In this document: positions 23,829-32,151 of the stretch, piece after piece
Position numbering within the stretch: position 1 is the first letter of the stretch
How the letters are laid out: every line of letters begins with the position of its first letter
Source of the DNA: Sulfurospirillum barnesii SES-3
GTDB taxonomy: Bacteria > Campylobacterota > Campylobacteria > Campylobacterales > Sulfurospirillaceae
Length of the DNA: 64,000 bases
Assembly (NCBI RefSeq): GCF_000265295.1
Contig: NC_018002.1
Coordinates: 1,054,001-1,118,000 of the forward strand
Direction of reading: 5' to 3'
The notes under the pieces: generated by a model
What the model saw: the letters and a program-made list of their open reading frames with translations, nothing else
Told to the model about the DNA's origin: nothing
Databases searched by the model: none
Translations under genes and position numbers: made by a program

Positions 23829-25187
23829 TTAGGGTGTGTGTGAAAAGGTACTTAAAAAGCGTTTTCGAGCACTTTCATGCTCGATAATAGGTCTAGGATA
23901 GTTGGGAATGGTATGGCGTAAAAGGTAGCTCTCTTTGTGAAGCAAGGCGGATGGAATCTCTCTGAGCTGTGGCAAAAAGCGTTTAATGTAAAGGGTTTCT
24001 TTGTCAAATTTGAGTGATTGGGCGTAGGGGTTAAAGATGCGAAAGTAGGGCTGTGGGTCGATGCCCGTACCTGCGCACCATTGCCATGAAAGCACATTGG
24101 CTGAAGCGTCATAGTCCAAAAGGTGCTGTGCAAAAAAGGCTTCTCCTTTTTGCCATGGAAGCAGTAAGTGTTTCGTAAAGAATGAGCCAACCACCATACG
24201 GGCACGATTGTGCATAAGCCCTGTTTCAAGCAGTTCATTGACCGCTGCATCCACCAAAGGATAGCCTGTTTGCGCCGTGATAAAGCGCTCATAACTCTCT
24301 TGATTTTCTTCATAGGGCGGATTGTACTTGTAATTTTTCCAGGCAAGTTGGGGAAAATGGTAGAGCAAATAGGCGTAAAACTCACGAAAAATGAGCTGTC
24401 TAAAAAAAGGTTCTGTCTTATGTCCTTGATTTTTGAGACCCACCAAATAGCGCACCACTTCACGAATGCCAATCGTTCCAAAGCGCAGATGCACACTTAA
24501 GAGCGAGGTGGCATCAAGCGCTAAAAAGTCTCTATCGTTAGCATACGCATTGACTTTACATGTAAAGATTTCTAGGGCTTTTTGAGGCTCGCTCATCTTT
24601 ACATGTAAAGGGGTAAATCCGATACTTTCAATCTTTACATGTAAAGCTCTTTGGCTTCCTTTTTCAATGTGCCACAAAGCCGTAAAATCAAACGCACACA
24701 GCGTTTGTATTGCTTTTGTGTAATTTAATACATGAAATTGTGTGTAAAGTTGCTGACACGCTTTGTAAAAAGGGGTAAAGACAAGGTAAGGCGTGCCATC
24801 TTTTTTGAGCACTTCATTGGGTTCAAAAAGGTAGCAGTCATTCAGTGCGTGAAAGTGCATGAATTCTCCTACCTTTTCATCTCGCTCTTTAGCGTACGCA
24901 TCGTAATCCACACTGGCGTAAACCTCGCTAAATCCTAGGCTTTTTAGATACGAAAATACCTCCAAAGGTGTGCCATAAAAAAGCGCTAACTCAAGCCCTA
25001 AAGCCCTCAGTTTGGCTTTAAGACGCACAACCTGTTCGAAAATAAATGAGACCCTTTTATCATTCTTTTCAAGCGCATTTAAAATGTTTATATCGAAGAT
25101 AAAAATGGGCAAAACCTCACCCTCAACGCTTAAAAGCATGGAGTCATCGACTCTCAAATCTCGCCTAAACCAGAGCATCTTTTTCAT
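23829..25187 (-). CDS. phr: deoxyribodipyrimidine photolyase
   Basis: A 452-residue light-dependent repair enzyme for cyclobutane pyrimidine dimers. The N-terminal antenna-binding domain starts KKMLWFRRDLRVDDSMLL. The C-terminal FAD domain has RQLIFREFYAYLL, NELLETGLMHNRARMVVGSFFTKHLLLPWQKGEAFF and WQWCAGTGIDPQPYFRIFNP, with the conserved Trp, Arg and Asp residues. It starts 2 bp after the DUF523-DUF1722 gene, matching the ybgA-phr order of E. coli. The middle of the gene is unusual in holding three palindrome copies within 91 bp. Confidence 0.95.
   Translation of the reverse strand: MKKMLWFRRDLRVDDSMLLSVEGEVLPIFIFDINILNALEKNDKRVSFIFEQVVRLKAKLRALGLELALFYGTPLEVFSYLKSLGFSEVYASVDYDAYAKERDEKVGEFMHFHALNDCYLFEPNEVLKKDGTPYLVFTPFYKACQQLYTQFHVLNYTKAIQTLCAFDFTALWHIEKGSQRALHVKIESIGFTPLHVKMSEPQKALEIFTCKVNAYANDRDFLALDATSLLSVHLRFGTIGIREVVRYLVGLKNQGHKTEPFFRQLIFREFYAYLLYHFPQLAWKNYKYNPPYEENQESYERFITAQTGYPLVDAAVNELLETGLMHNRARMVVGSFFTKHLLLPWQKGEAFFAQHLLDYDASANVLSWQWCAGTGIDPQPYFRIFNPYAQSLKFDKETLYIKRFLPQLREIPSALLHKESYLLRHTIPNYPRPIIEHESARKRFLSTFSHTP
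24555..24566. repeat. TTTACATGTAAA palindrome, copy 13
   Basis: In phr, read as IFTCKVNA. First of the three clustered copies. Confidence 0.95.
24598..24609. repeat. TTTACATGTAAA palindrome, copy 14
   Basis: In phr, read as PLHVKMSE, 43 bp from copy 13 and in the other permitted frame. Confidence 0.95.
24634..24645. repeat. TTTACATGTAAA palindrome, copy 15
   Basis: In phr, read as ALHVKIES, 36 bp from copy 14. All three phr copies have the full C and G flanks. Confidence 0.95.
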
Positions 25188-25189
25188 GC

Positions 25190-26137
25190 CTATTTTCCCT
25201 CTTGAATGCTGGAGCGCAGTGCCAAATCTTTAGGATAGGGATTTAGAAATTTTTGCTTGAGTAAGTAATGAATATCATACTTTTTGGCTAAAAATTCAAT
25301 GGTACTCATCACAGCTATCAGTGGGACTATCTCATCTCGAAACTCTTCAATTTGTAGATGAAGCGCTTGTTTTTCAACGCTTGTAAGCTCTTTTTTGAAA
25401 AAGCCCACCATGTGTTGAAGGACATTAACCGTTTTAGCGATGGTGCTTTTATGCGCAATGGTTTTCTTAAAAAGGCTTAGGTACTCTTGTAAAACCTCGT
25501 TTAAGCTTTTTTTCTCATGGTTCGCAACGATTTTGCCTAAAAGGCGGTAGTTCCCTTCGTGTTTGCTTTGCAGTAAAAACTTATACGCTGTATGAAACGC
25601 AACCAATTCATTCATGTTTTGTGCGTGTTTTTCTAAGTGCATGGCATCGTGGTAGGCAAAGAGTTGCATAATGAAGTTTTCCCGAAGCCACGGGTCGAGG
25701 AGACGTGCTTCTTCCTCGATAGGAAAACCTACAAAAGCCTTTTTACATGTAAGCGCAAACAGCCCATCTTTTTTGCCCTCACTCATCGCACCTGTATAAT
25801 ACTTCGTACTGCCAAGCCCACAGCTAGGAGACTTTGACTTTAAGATGATGCCACAAATGGGTTCATTTTGAATCTTACGTAGTTCCTGTGCCATCGCCTC
25901 ATGCATTGCTTCGGTGACATCGGCTTTTGAAAAAACGGTGATGACCTTTTTGCGCTCATTTTCCAGCACAATACGTATCGTCTCACGAGGTGTACCAAAG
26001 GCTAAATGTTCAGGACAAAAGGGGATAAATGAAGCATACTTACCCAGCTTGTTGGTAAGAAATCTATCCCGTTGTCCCGTCTTATCATAACGAATCGGCT
26101 CACCCAGTAAACAGGCGGAAATAGCGACTTTGAGCAT
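25190..26137 (-). CDS. DUF523-DUF1722 fusion protein (YbgA-like C-terminus)
   Basis: A 315-residue two-domain protein. Residues 1-145 are DUF523 with the three conserved cysteines Cys9 (SACLLG), Cys41 (PFCPEH) and Cys106 (SPSCGLGS), which bind a [4Fe-4S] cluster in the thiouracil desulfurase TudS of the same family. Residues 165-280 are DUF1722, the YbgA domain (FHTAYKFLLQSKHEGNYRLLGKIVANHE). The gene is directly upstream of phr, an arrangement known from E. coli. It may process damaged or modified pyrimidines, but that is inference. Confidence 0.88.
   Translation of the reverse strand: MLKVAISACLLGEPIRYDKTGQRDRFLTNKLGKYASFIPFCPEHLAFGTPRETIRIVLENERKKVITVFSKADVTEAMHEAMAQELRKIQNEPICGIILKSKSPSCGLGSTKYYTGAMSEGKKDGLFALTCKKAFVGFPIEEEARLLDPWLRENFIMQLFAYHDAMHLEKHAQNMNELVAFHTAYKFLLQSKHEGNYRLLGKIVANHEKKSLNEVLQEYLSLFKKTIAHKSTIAKTVNVLQHMVGFFKKELTSVEKQALHLQIEEFRDEIVPLIAVMSTIEFLAKKYDIHYLLKQKFLNPYPKDLALRSSIQEGK
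25743..25752. repeat. TTACATGTAA palindrome, copy 16
   Basis: At the end of the DUF523 domain, read as ALTCKKAF. Confidence 0.95.
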
Positions 26138-26164
26138 GACTTCTCCTTTGAAAAAACTATGACT

Positions 26165-26170
26165 ATTATA
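26165..26170 (-). promoter_or_regulatory. -10 box of the DUF523-phr operon
   Basis: TATAAT on the minus strand, 27 bp before the DUF523 start; AAGGAGAAG precedes the ATG. Confidence 0.5.
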
Positions 26171-26258
26171 GCTCTTCTTTTGAGAAAAAATTTAGTAGAA
26201 ATATTCTGATAATAAAACGGTGAAGATAATACATAAAAAAGTTAAAAATAGATGAAGA

Positions 26259-26278
26259 AGAGGGTGGCTTTACCCTCT
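26259..26278 (-). terminator. stem-loop at the end of the flaG-fliD-fliS operon
   Basis: AGAGGGT/ACCCTCT stem of 7 bp with a 6-base loop that includes the stop codon of the last gene. On the minus strand it is followed by a T-rich stretch (TCTTCATCTATTTTT). Confidence 0.5.
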
Positions 26279-26524
26279 GTATTCGCAGTTGTTTTGGTTG
26301 AGTGAGCCTGTAAGAAAAGTGCGGGTTTGTTTAATTTTTTGCATGGTCTCCCATGTTTTAGATTTTTCATTTTCCATTAAATGCAACGCTTCTTCAATGA
26401 GTGCACGAGCGTGAATTCTCTCTTCTTTGGTTTCAAATTCAGGCATGGTCGAGATAAGTGTTCCTATTGCAGAGGCATTGGCTTCTACAACTGCAACGGT
26501 AAACGCATCAATCCACGACTTCAT
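26270..26524 (-). CDS. small flagellar-operon protein, FliT-like position
   Basis: An 84-residue protein, MKSWIDAFTVAVVEANASAIGTL..., predicted mostly helical. I start it at the ATG at 26524, inside the end of fliS (17-bp overlap), because the longer open frame is only the fliS shadow. It follows fliD and fliS, the place where FliT, the FliD export chaperone, is found in other bacteria. Sequence similarity to FliT was not recognised, so this assignment rests on position, size and helical character. Confidence 0.7.
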   Translation of the reverse strand: MKSWIDAFTVAVVEANASAIGTLISTMPEFETKEERIHARALIEEALHLMENEKSKTWETMQKIKQTRTFLTGSLNQNNCEYRG

Positions 26525-26885
26525 CGGTCTCTTCTTTCCATGCTTGTAGCAACTCTTTAGCGACATTGAGTACTTCATCGAGTCGTGCGGCATCGTTGTG
26601 TAAATTGGCTTCTGTGAGAAGTCTGAGTTGCTGTGTGTACAGACCACGTAAGTAGTACGCAACAGTACCGCCTTCGTAGTTGAGTGAGTGAATCAATTCT
26701 GCAAAAATTGCAGACGTGCGATTAATCCAATAGGTTCTTTTTTCAATGTTGCCATCTTCTATGGCTTTTTTAGCTTGAGAGGTAAAACGCAAAACACCCT
26801 CATAAAGCATTTTAATGAGCTTCTCAGAAGACTCAATTGAGATGTTGTTTTGTGAGTACGTTGAATAAGCTAAATTGGTATACAT
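26508..26885 (-). CDS. fliS: flagellin export chaperone FliS
   Basis: A 125-residue helical chaperone that keeps flagellin unpolymerised before export. The N-terminus MYTNLAYSTYSQNNISIESSEKLIKMLYEGVLRFTSQAKKAI is the conserved FliS region. The rest forms the helical bundle, including EKRTYWINRTSAIFAELIHSLNYEGG, and it has the usual short length. It lies 17 bp after fliD. Confidence 0.94.
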   Translation of the reverse strand: MYTNLAYSTYSQNNISIESSEKLIKMLYEGVLRFTSQAKKAIEDGNIEKRTYWINRTSAIFAELIHSLNYEGGTVAYYLRGLYTQQLRLLTEANLHNDAARLDEVLNVAKELLQAWKEETDEVVD

Positions 26886-26902
26886 GGTTTTTCCTTTTAT
26901 GA

Positions 26903-28582
26903 TTAATCGTCGCTATCTGCGTTAATAAGATACGATAGTGATTGAAATGAATTGGTTAACTTACTAATGAGCGTATCGTATGAGGCAAATTTTTTAGCCA
27001 TTGCTTCGTATTTGGCATCAAGACTTTCTACTAGCTTTGCTCTTTGTTTGGTAAGCGATGTCTTTTCTGTTGTTAAAGATTCAGAGTAAATGGATAAAAC
27101 ACCTTTGTTGCTATCGGTATAGCTTTTCAAAGTCTCATTGACCGAAGAGAACACACCGACCGTACTTGTACTCGAACCGTATATCGTTGTTGCTTTAAGC
27201 CCTAAGGAAGAGAGTGCAGCGCTTTTGCCTGTAATTGCTATATCTTCTCCAACAGTACTTTTCAAAACAACAGCATTATTTTCACCAACAGTTGCTGTAA
27301 CACCTGAAATACCCGCCGCATTAATAGCTTTTTGCAAGGCAAGAGCGTTCTCTTCTGCGGTTGCTCCAGCGGTTGTGCTAAAACGAACACCTATATCGTT
27401 AATGGTTAAATCACCATACGTGATATTGAGTTCACCACTGCTGACACTGGTTCCTGTAAACGTAGTGGTTTCGTAGGTGGTTGAGCCTGAGAAATACTCT
27501 TTAATATCTTCTGGGTCACTTGTTATTTTTTTATTGAATTTTGTTTCATCAAATTCAAGTAACCCTGAAGAGTTTAGCGATATGCCATAATCTTCTAAAC
27601 TGCGACCTTGTTGATCCAGACTAAAGAGTTGTTTGCGCAGTGTGGTGCTAAGTGAAGTTAGTTCACTAACACCTTGAAAGACACCTGCCGTTTTTGTTTC
27701 GCTGTTATAAGAAGTAGCCGTTTTTAGGTTAGACATAAGGTTGTTGTAAGAGCTGACAAGACTGTTGAGTTGCTCTTTAATATCACTCCAATCTTGAGTA
27801 ATAGAAACTTTAGTCGATTCTGTACTTTCTTGTTCTTTGTTCAGTGTAATCGTTACACCTACAATTAAATCATCAATACTATTGGATGAACGGGTTATGC
27901 TGACACCATTAAAGGTAAAAGTCGCATCACTTGCTGTTTGAAGATGGTTGTCGCTGTTGGTTAAGCCTAGGGCATCTGCTGCTGTACCTGATTGAACAGT
28001 AATGGCATTTTCTGCACCTGTGTTGTCTGATTTTAAGATAAGGCGATAAGGGTTTGTTCCACCTGTGTTCAAAATGGAAGCCGTTACCTTACCATCCATT
28101 TTATCATTAATCATATCAGCAAGATCAGAAAGTGTTGTGGCAGAAGAGACACTAAAATCATAAGATTTACCATCAAATTCAAGCGTGATGGTATCTTCTC
28201 CTGAAGCAAAAGTACTTGTTTTAGATAAATAAGAAGTGCTTTGGTAAACATCTTGCTTTGCAAGTTCTTCCACTCTAATCGTAAAATCTTGTACATTTGT
28301 TCCACCTGTTGCACTAATACTGACGGCATCGTTTGAAACGGTTGTGGTACGTTGTAGATACGACGTTTCATCCGCAAGGGCACTGGTAGATGCTTTAAGC
28401 GTTGATGCAAGTGTTGTAATGGTTGAAAGGTCTGTTTGTTTGGTTGAATTAGTGGTTAATTTGGTATCAATAGGGTCAAGTTGTGCTGCCTCATCAACAG
28501 CTCTTAATTTATCAATAAGATCATAATTAAGTACACCATCACTACCAAGCCCTAATGAGCTTAAGCTACCAGTCGTTGCCAT
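26903..28582 (-). CDS. fliD: flagellar filament cap protein FliD
   Basis: A 559-residue hook-associated protein 2 forming the filament cap. The N-terminal domain (LGLGSDGVLNYDLIDKLRAVDEAAQLDPIDTKL) and C-terminal domain (ending EAMAKKFASYDTLISKLTNSFQSLSYLI) are the conserved coiled-coil D0 regions. The centre (about 130-460) is the Thr/Ser-rich variable surface part. The composition has very few Cys and Trp, as expected for an exported axial protein. It lies between flaG and fliS. Confidence 0.94.
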   Translation of the reverse strand: MATTGSLSSLGLGSDGVLNYDLIDKLRAVDEAAQLDPIDTKLTTNSTKQTDLSTITTLASTLKASTSALADETSYLQRTTTVSNDAVSISATGGTNVQDFTIRVEELAKQDVYQSTSYLSKTSTFASGEDTITLEFDGKSYDFSVSSATTLSDLADMINDKMDGKVTASILNTGGTNPYRLILKSDNTGAENAITVQSGTAADALGLTNSDNHLQTASDATFTFNGVSITRSSNSIDDLIVGVTITLNKEQESTESTKVSITQDWSDIKEQLNSLVSSYNNLMSNLKTATSYNSETKTAGVFQGVSELTSLSTTLRKQLFSLDQQGRSLEDYGISLNSSGLLEFDETKFNKKITSDPEDIKEYFSGSTTYETTTFTGTSVSSGELNITYGDLTINDIGVRFSTTAGATAEENALALQKAINAAGISGVTATVGENNAVVLKSTVGEDIAITGKSAALSSLGLKATTIYGSSTSTVGVFSSVNETLKSYTDSNKGVLSIYSESLTTEKTSLTKQRAKLVESLDAKYEAMAKKFASYDTLISKLTNSFQSLSYLINADSDD

Positions 28583-28585
28583 GGT

Positions 28586-28942
28586 CTATCCTTTTTTATC
28601 AAAAATAATGCCTACGATTTCTTTCATTTTAGCCGAAAGTGCCATTGCCTCTTCGGTTGGAATTTTGCGAATGGTTTTTCCTGTACTTTTTTCCATAACA
28701 CTCACATACAACATGCTAAGTTCATCGTTAAAGCCAAACGCAATGTTTGTTTCCAGCCTATCCATTTGTTGATTAAGATCACTCACGGTTTTTGTTAAAG
28801 TATTTTTGCTCTCTTTTTCTTCTTCAGGAGCAGTTTTACTTACCTCGTCTACTTTGTCCACTTCTCGTACTGAAGCTGTTTCTGAAACCTTTGGAGCAAC
28901 GGTTGTTCCAACCTGTTTGCTCGTTGCACTAAAAACATCCAT
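28586..28942 (-). CDS. flaG: flagellar protein FlaG
   Basis: A 118-residue protein. Residues 60-118 form the conserved FlaG domain (LNQQMDRLETNIAFGFNDELSMLYVSVMEKSTGKTIRKIPTEEAMALSAKMKEIVGIIFD), preceded by a low-complexity polar N-terminus. FlaG influences filament length in Campylobacterota. The ATG at 28942 has GGAGG 6 bp upstream; the frame is open 9 codons further. It is the first gene of flaG-fliD-fliS and is read from a sigma-28 promoter. Confidence 0.9.
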   Translation of the reverse strand: MDVFSATSKQVGTTVAPKVSETASVREVDKVDEVSKTAPEEEKESKNTLTKTVSDLNQQMDRLETNIAFGFNDELSMLYVSVMEKSTGKTIRKIPTEEAMALSAKMKEIVGIIFDKKG

Positions 28943-28981
28943 CACTGACCTCCATTGAGATTGTGTCATTTCCTAAGCACT

Positions 28982-29008
28982 ACATCGGCACTTCTTTTGT
29001 TTTGTTTA
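28982..29008 (-). promoter_or_regulatory. sigma-28 (FliA) promoter of flaG-fliD-fliS
   Basis: Minus strand: TAAA, 15 bp, GCCGATGT, in the exact FliA spacing (consensus TAAA-N15-GCCGATAA). The -10 box ends 39 bp before the flaG start. Confidence 0.75.
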
Positions 29009-29101
29009 ATACAGACCTAATCCGTATCTTACATGGATGCTTCATAATTTAAGTCGCTCTGTGTTATATTTCCAACTCTATATTACAACATAAGGGTGAG
29101 T

Positions 29102-29464
29102 ATGAAAGTGGCATTGGTGTGTCAGTCTTTGCTGTTAAGTCGTGCCGTCAAAAGCTTTTTAGGCGATATGGTCGTACCTTATAAACAGTGTGACTTTGTC
29201 ATCAGTGACAAAAAAATTGAACTGGATAAGCCTGTTTTTTATATTGGGCATGATGAGGGAAATGTACTCATCCCTTTTTCAAAATCAACACTTTATCTTG
29301 CGCTTGATAAATTTTTTCAAGATCTTTTAATGCACCAAAGCAGTATGGATGGTCTTGTCTCTTTCTCTCCTAATACGGAACTTTTAGAAGAAAAAATTAC
29401 AGCTTTAACGGAAAAGTTTAGAGCCGAATTGATTCAAACGATTCGGGGATTTTATGGAAACTAA
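29102..29464 (+). CDS. conserved hypothetical protein upstream of rsmD
   Basis: A 120-residue soluble protein starting MKVALVCQSLLLSRAVKSFLGDMVVPYKQCDFVISD. The opening resembles a Rossmann-like first strand and helix, but I do not recognise the family. The ATG at 29102 has AAGGGTGAG upstream; a GTG at 29096 is the alternative. It overlaps rsmD by 11 bp, so the two are translationally coupled. It is divergent from the flaG operon. Confidence 0.75.
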   Translation: MKVALVCQSLLLSRAVKSFLGDMVVPYKQCDFVISDKKIELDKPVFYIGHDEGNVLIPFSKSTLYLALDKFFQDLLMHQSSMDGLVSFSPNTELLEEKITALTEKFRAELIQTIRGFYGN

Positions 29465-30029
29465 ACCGCTTTTTAGCACCATTGTCGCAGGAAAATACAA
29501 GGGTAAGAAACTCATGCTTCCCTCGCTAGAAAGTACACGCAGCACCAAAGCGATTTTAAAAGGCTCCTTGTTCGATACGCTTCAGTATGACATTGTCGAT
29601 GAAGTTTTTGTTGAAGTCTTTGGTGGCAGTGGTTCGATGGGACTAGAGGCGTTAAGCCGTGGTGCCAAACATGCCTATTTTATAGAAAAAGACAAAGCTG
29701 CTTTTGGTATTTTAAAACGTAACTGTGAAGCGATTGACACGATGCATACTACCGCTTTGCATGGCGACAGTTTTATTGTATTTCCCTCACTGATTTCAAC
29801 CTTTACATGTAAAGCCTATTTTTATTTTGATCCACCTTTTTCCATTCGTGATGGTATGGAAAATGTCTATGAGAATGTCTTAAAACTCATTGCCGCAATA
29901 CCTCAAGAAAAAGCCCATTTTATTGCGATTGAGCATATGAGTGAGCTTGAATTACCACAAAATATAGGTCTTTTTACCCGTCAAAAAACAAAAAAATTTG
30001 GCAAAAGCTCACTTTCGTATTACATGTAA
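29454..30029 (+). CDS. rsmD: 16S rRNA guanine-N2 methyltransferase RsmD
   Basis: A 191-residue SAM-dependent methyltransferase modifying 16S rRNA (G966 in E. coli). Motifs: GKYKGKKLMLPSLESTRSTKAILKGSLFDTL at the N-terminus, FVEVFGGSGSMGLEALSRGA for SAM binding, FIEKD, and the catalytic FDPPF. The stop codon TAA is the last part of a TTACATGTAA palindrome, so the protein ends Tyr-Tyr-Met. A second copy lies inside the gene. Confidence 0.92.
   Translation: METKPLFSTIVAGKYKGKKLMLPSLESTRSTKAILKGSLFDTLQYDIVDEVFVEVFGGSGSMGLEALSRGAKHAYFIEKDKAAFGILKRNCEAIDTMHTTALHGDSFIVFPSLISTFTCKAYFYFDPPFSIRDGMENVYENVLKLIAAIPQEKAHFIAIEHMSELELPQNIGLFTRQKTKKFGKSSLSYYM
29802..29813. repeat. TTTACATGTAAA palindrome, copy 17
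   Basis: In rsmD just before the catalytic FDPPF motif, read as TFTCKAYF. Confidence 0.95.
30020..30029. repeat. TTACATGTAA palindrome, copy 18, forming the rsmD stop codon
   Basis: Here the palindrome is in the third frame, TAC ATG TAA, and terminates rsmD. Confidence 0.95.
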
Positions 30030-30033
30030 AAAA

Positions 30034-30050
30034 TTGGAACATTAATTGCT
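30034..30050 (+). promoter_or_regulatory. sigma-54 promoter of flgI
   Basis: TTGGAACATTAATTGCT has GG at 30036-30037 and GC at 30048-30049, separated by the required 10 bp, matching the -24/-12 pattern TGGCAC-N5-TTGC apart from the C of the -24 box. It lies 38 bp before flgI, a gene of the RpoN flagellar class in related species. Confidence 0.7.
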
Positions 30051-30087
30051 TTTATGTTGGGAATAACGCTAACTATAAAGGGATTTA

Positions 30088-31140
30088 ATGAAACCGATGA
30101 AATGTTTATTCATCTGCATTGTTGCGATGACAAGCCTTTACGCACAGCGTTTAGGTGATATTGCAAATGTCATTGGCGTCAGAGACAATCAACTCATTGG
30201 GTATGGTTTGGTTGTGGGACTCAATGGTACGGGCGATGGCTCTTCGTCTGAATTTACCCTGCGTTCACTTTCAAATTTATTGCAAACCGTGAATGTTAAA
30301 ATTGATCCTGATGATATTAAATCAAAAAACATTGCAGCCGTTGTGGTCACAGGAAAATTACCCGCATTTGCAAGGCAAGGTGATAAGCTTGATGTTACGG
30401 TCTCTTCCATTGGCGATGCAAAGTCGCTTCAAGGTGGAACATTGCTTCTTACCCCCCTAAAAGGTGTTGATGGAAAAATTTACTCTTTAGCACAAGGCTC
30501 TCTAACTATCGGTGGCATGAATGGTAAAGAAAAAGGACAACTGAACCATCCAGCAGCGGCTAATATTTTTAGTGGAGCAGTGGTTGAGCGTGAACTTGAA
30601 TACGATTTGCATGAGCAAGAGTTTGTGAATCTCTCTTTGAAAGAAGCCAATTTCAATACGGCCGTTTCGGTTCAAAATGAGCTCAACAAAGCCTTTGGTA
30701 AAAAAGTGGCAGTTGCTACAGATTCACGCACCATTCGTATGATGAAACCTTCTCATCTTTCTACCGTAGAATTTTTAGCACAAACTTTAGATATCAATGT
30801 TGATTATGAGCGGGAAGAAAAAATTGTCATTGATGAGCGTACAGGCACCATTGTCTCAGGTATTAATATAAAAGTAGCCCCTGTAGTGATTACGCACGGC
30901 GATATTACGATTAAGATTGAGCCCAGCGAAATCATAGCAGATGACAAAAGTGTGGACATTGGCGATAATGTTCAGATTGTTGGGGGTGAAAGCCGCATTA
31001 AAATGCAAAGAGAAAGCATGACAGTGGCAAATATTGCACGAGCTTTGAGTAAATTAGGTGCACGTCCTAAAGATATTATCTCTATTTTGCAAAACATTAA
31101 ACGCTCAGGCGCTATTACCGCACCGTTGGAGGTTATCTAA
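30088..31140 (+). CDS. flgI: flagellar P-ring protein FlgI
   Basis: A 350-residue periplasmic protein that forms the P ring around the rod in the peptidoglycan layer. A signal peptide ([19 protein letters not shown]) precedes the conserved [32 protein letters not shown]. The family C-terminus with [29 protein letters not shown] is complete. The stop overlaps the flgJ start by 1 bp. Confidence 0.96.
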   Translation: MKPMKCLFICIVAMTSLYAQRLGDIANVIGVRDNQLIGYGLVVGLNGTGDGSSSEFTLRSLSNLLQTVNVKIDPDDIKSKNIAAVVVTGKLPAFARQGDKLDVTVSSIGDAKSLQGGTLLLTPLKGVDGKIYSLAQGSLTIGGMNGKEKGQLNHPAAANIFSGAVVERELEYDLHEQEFVNLSLKEANFNTAVSVQNELNKAFGKKVAVATDSRTIRMMKPSHLSTVEFLAQTLDINVDYEREEKIVIDERTGTIVSGINIKVAPVVITHGDITIKIEPSEIIADDKSVDIGDNVQIVGGESRIKMQRESMTVANIARALSKLGARPKDIISILQNIKRSGAITAPLEVI

Positions 31141-31436
31141 TGCAGGTTGATAACAGTATAGCGCTACTAAATACAAATTATCAAACTCCTTTTGCAGGGG
31201 CACACTCACAAAGCAGTGACACCTTACTCAAAGAGCAAACCGATAAATTTGAAGCTTTTTTTCTTAAGCAAGTACTTGATATTGCCATGAACAGTGAAGA
31301 GGAGAATGGGCTTTTTGAAAAAGATGCAGGGGATAAAATTTATAAATCCATGTATAACGATACGATGAGTAGCGCATTAAGTGGTGGTCTGGGTTTAAGT
31401 GAGATGCTCTTTAATTATTTAAAAGAGGGGCGTTAA
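31140..31436 (+). CDS. flgJ: rod-binding protein, FlgJ N-terminal type
   Basis: A 98-residue protein holding only the rod-capping domain of FlgJ ([50 protein letters not shown]). The peptidoglycan hydrolase domain present in gamma-proteobacterial FlgJ is absent, as is usual in Campylobacterota. It starts on the last base of flgI, and its stop codon is part of the flgM -35 box. Confidence 0.9.
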   Translation: MQVDNSIALLNTNYQTPFAGAHSQSSDTLLKEQTDKFEAFFLKQVLDIAMNSEEENGLFEKDAGDKIYKSMYNDTMSSALSGGLGLSEMLFNYLKEGR

Positions 31437-31459
31437 AGTTTTATCATTTTGGACGATAT
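31434..31459 (+). promoter_or_regulatory. sigma-28 (FliA) promoter of flgM
   Basis: TAAAGTTT at 31434-31441 and GACGATAT at 31452-31459, separated by 10 bp. The -35 box is identical to consensus and the -10 box keeps CGATA. It puts flgM under the sigma factor it inhibits, a known feedback design. Confidence 0.72.
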
Positions 31460-31494
31460 GGTTGTAAAGATTCACAACCAAAAAAGGGTTTAAA

Positions 31495-31695
31495 ATGATT
31501 TCAAAAGTTCAAGCGTCCAACGTGGCGTATATAAAACAGAGTGCTCCTAAAGAGGATAGCACTAAGGGTATTTCAAAAACAGACAAGAGTGAGGGAGTAG
31601 ATAAACTCTCTGCCATTAAAGCACAGATTGAAGATGGAAGTTATAAAGTTGATCTTGTAAAAACATCTGGAGCCGTGGCAGAAGCGTTACTCTAA
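31495..31695 (+). CDS. flgM: anti-sigma-28 factor FlgM
   Basis: A 66-residue protein with the FlgM C-terminal helix pattern VDKLSAIKAQIEDGSYKVDLVKTSGAVAEALL that binds and inhibits FliA. The polar, Lys/Ser-rich N-terminus is probably disordered. The position between flgJ and flgN-flgK and the sigma-28 promoter in front support the call. Confidence 0.9.
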   Translation: MISKVQASNVAYIKQSAPKEDSTKGISKTDKSEGVDKLSAIKAQIEDGSYKVDLVKTSGAVAEALL

Positions 31696-31699
31696 ATCC

Positions 31700-31709
31700 T
31701 TACATGTAA
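31700..31709. repeat. TTACATGTAA palindrome, copy 19
   Basis: In the 25-bp gap between flgM and flgN, within CCTTACATGTAAAAGG, so it lies close to the flgN ribosome-binding region. Confidence 0.95.
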
Positions 31710-31720
31710 AAGGATAAACG

Positions 31721-32149
31721 ATGTTGACACACTATTTAAGCAATGCAATTCAAGATATAGACCACCTGATAGAGCAAACACACAAAGATATTGCCGATAT
31801 TAAAGTTGCCAAACACGGTGAAGTCTTTGAGCGAGCCAAAATTAAAGAAGAACTCATTCACTCTTTTGAAACGAAAAAATCGCTTTTAGATAATGAATTG
31901 ATGAAAATGCTTAAAGAGAGTCAAACCAAGTCATTAGAAGAGTTATTAAGCGCTGAGCAACAAATGTTATTAGTTCAGATGAAACAAAAACTCTCTGAAC
32001 TCAAGCTATGCAATAAAGAGTATGCCAAGTATGTTGTGACAATTAGTCAGTTTTACAATGTTTTGTTAGATAGCATTTTCCCTAGAGACTTAGAGGGGTA
32101 TAAAATTGCCAATCACAAGCCAGCATCCTTACTTCAAATAGAGGCTTAG
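31721..32149 (+). CDS. flgN: FlgN-like flagellar chaperone
   Basis: A 142-residue, strongly helical protein (YLSNAIQDIDHLIEQTHKDIADIKVAKHGEVFERAKIKEELIHSFETKKSLLDNELMKML). FlgN chaperones the hook-filament junction proteins FlgK and FlgL for export. The assignment rests on helical pattern, size and its place between flgM and flgK, the same order as in Campylobacter jejuni. It ends 2 bp before flgK. Confidence 0.82.
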   Translation: MLTHYLSNAIQDIDHLIEQTHKDIADIKVAKHGEVFERAKIKEELIHSFETKKSLLDNELMKMLKESQTKSLEELLSAEQQMLLVQMKQKLSELKLCNKEYAKYVVTISQFYNVLLDSIFPRDLEGYKIANHKPASLLQIEA

Positions 32150-32151
32150 CT

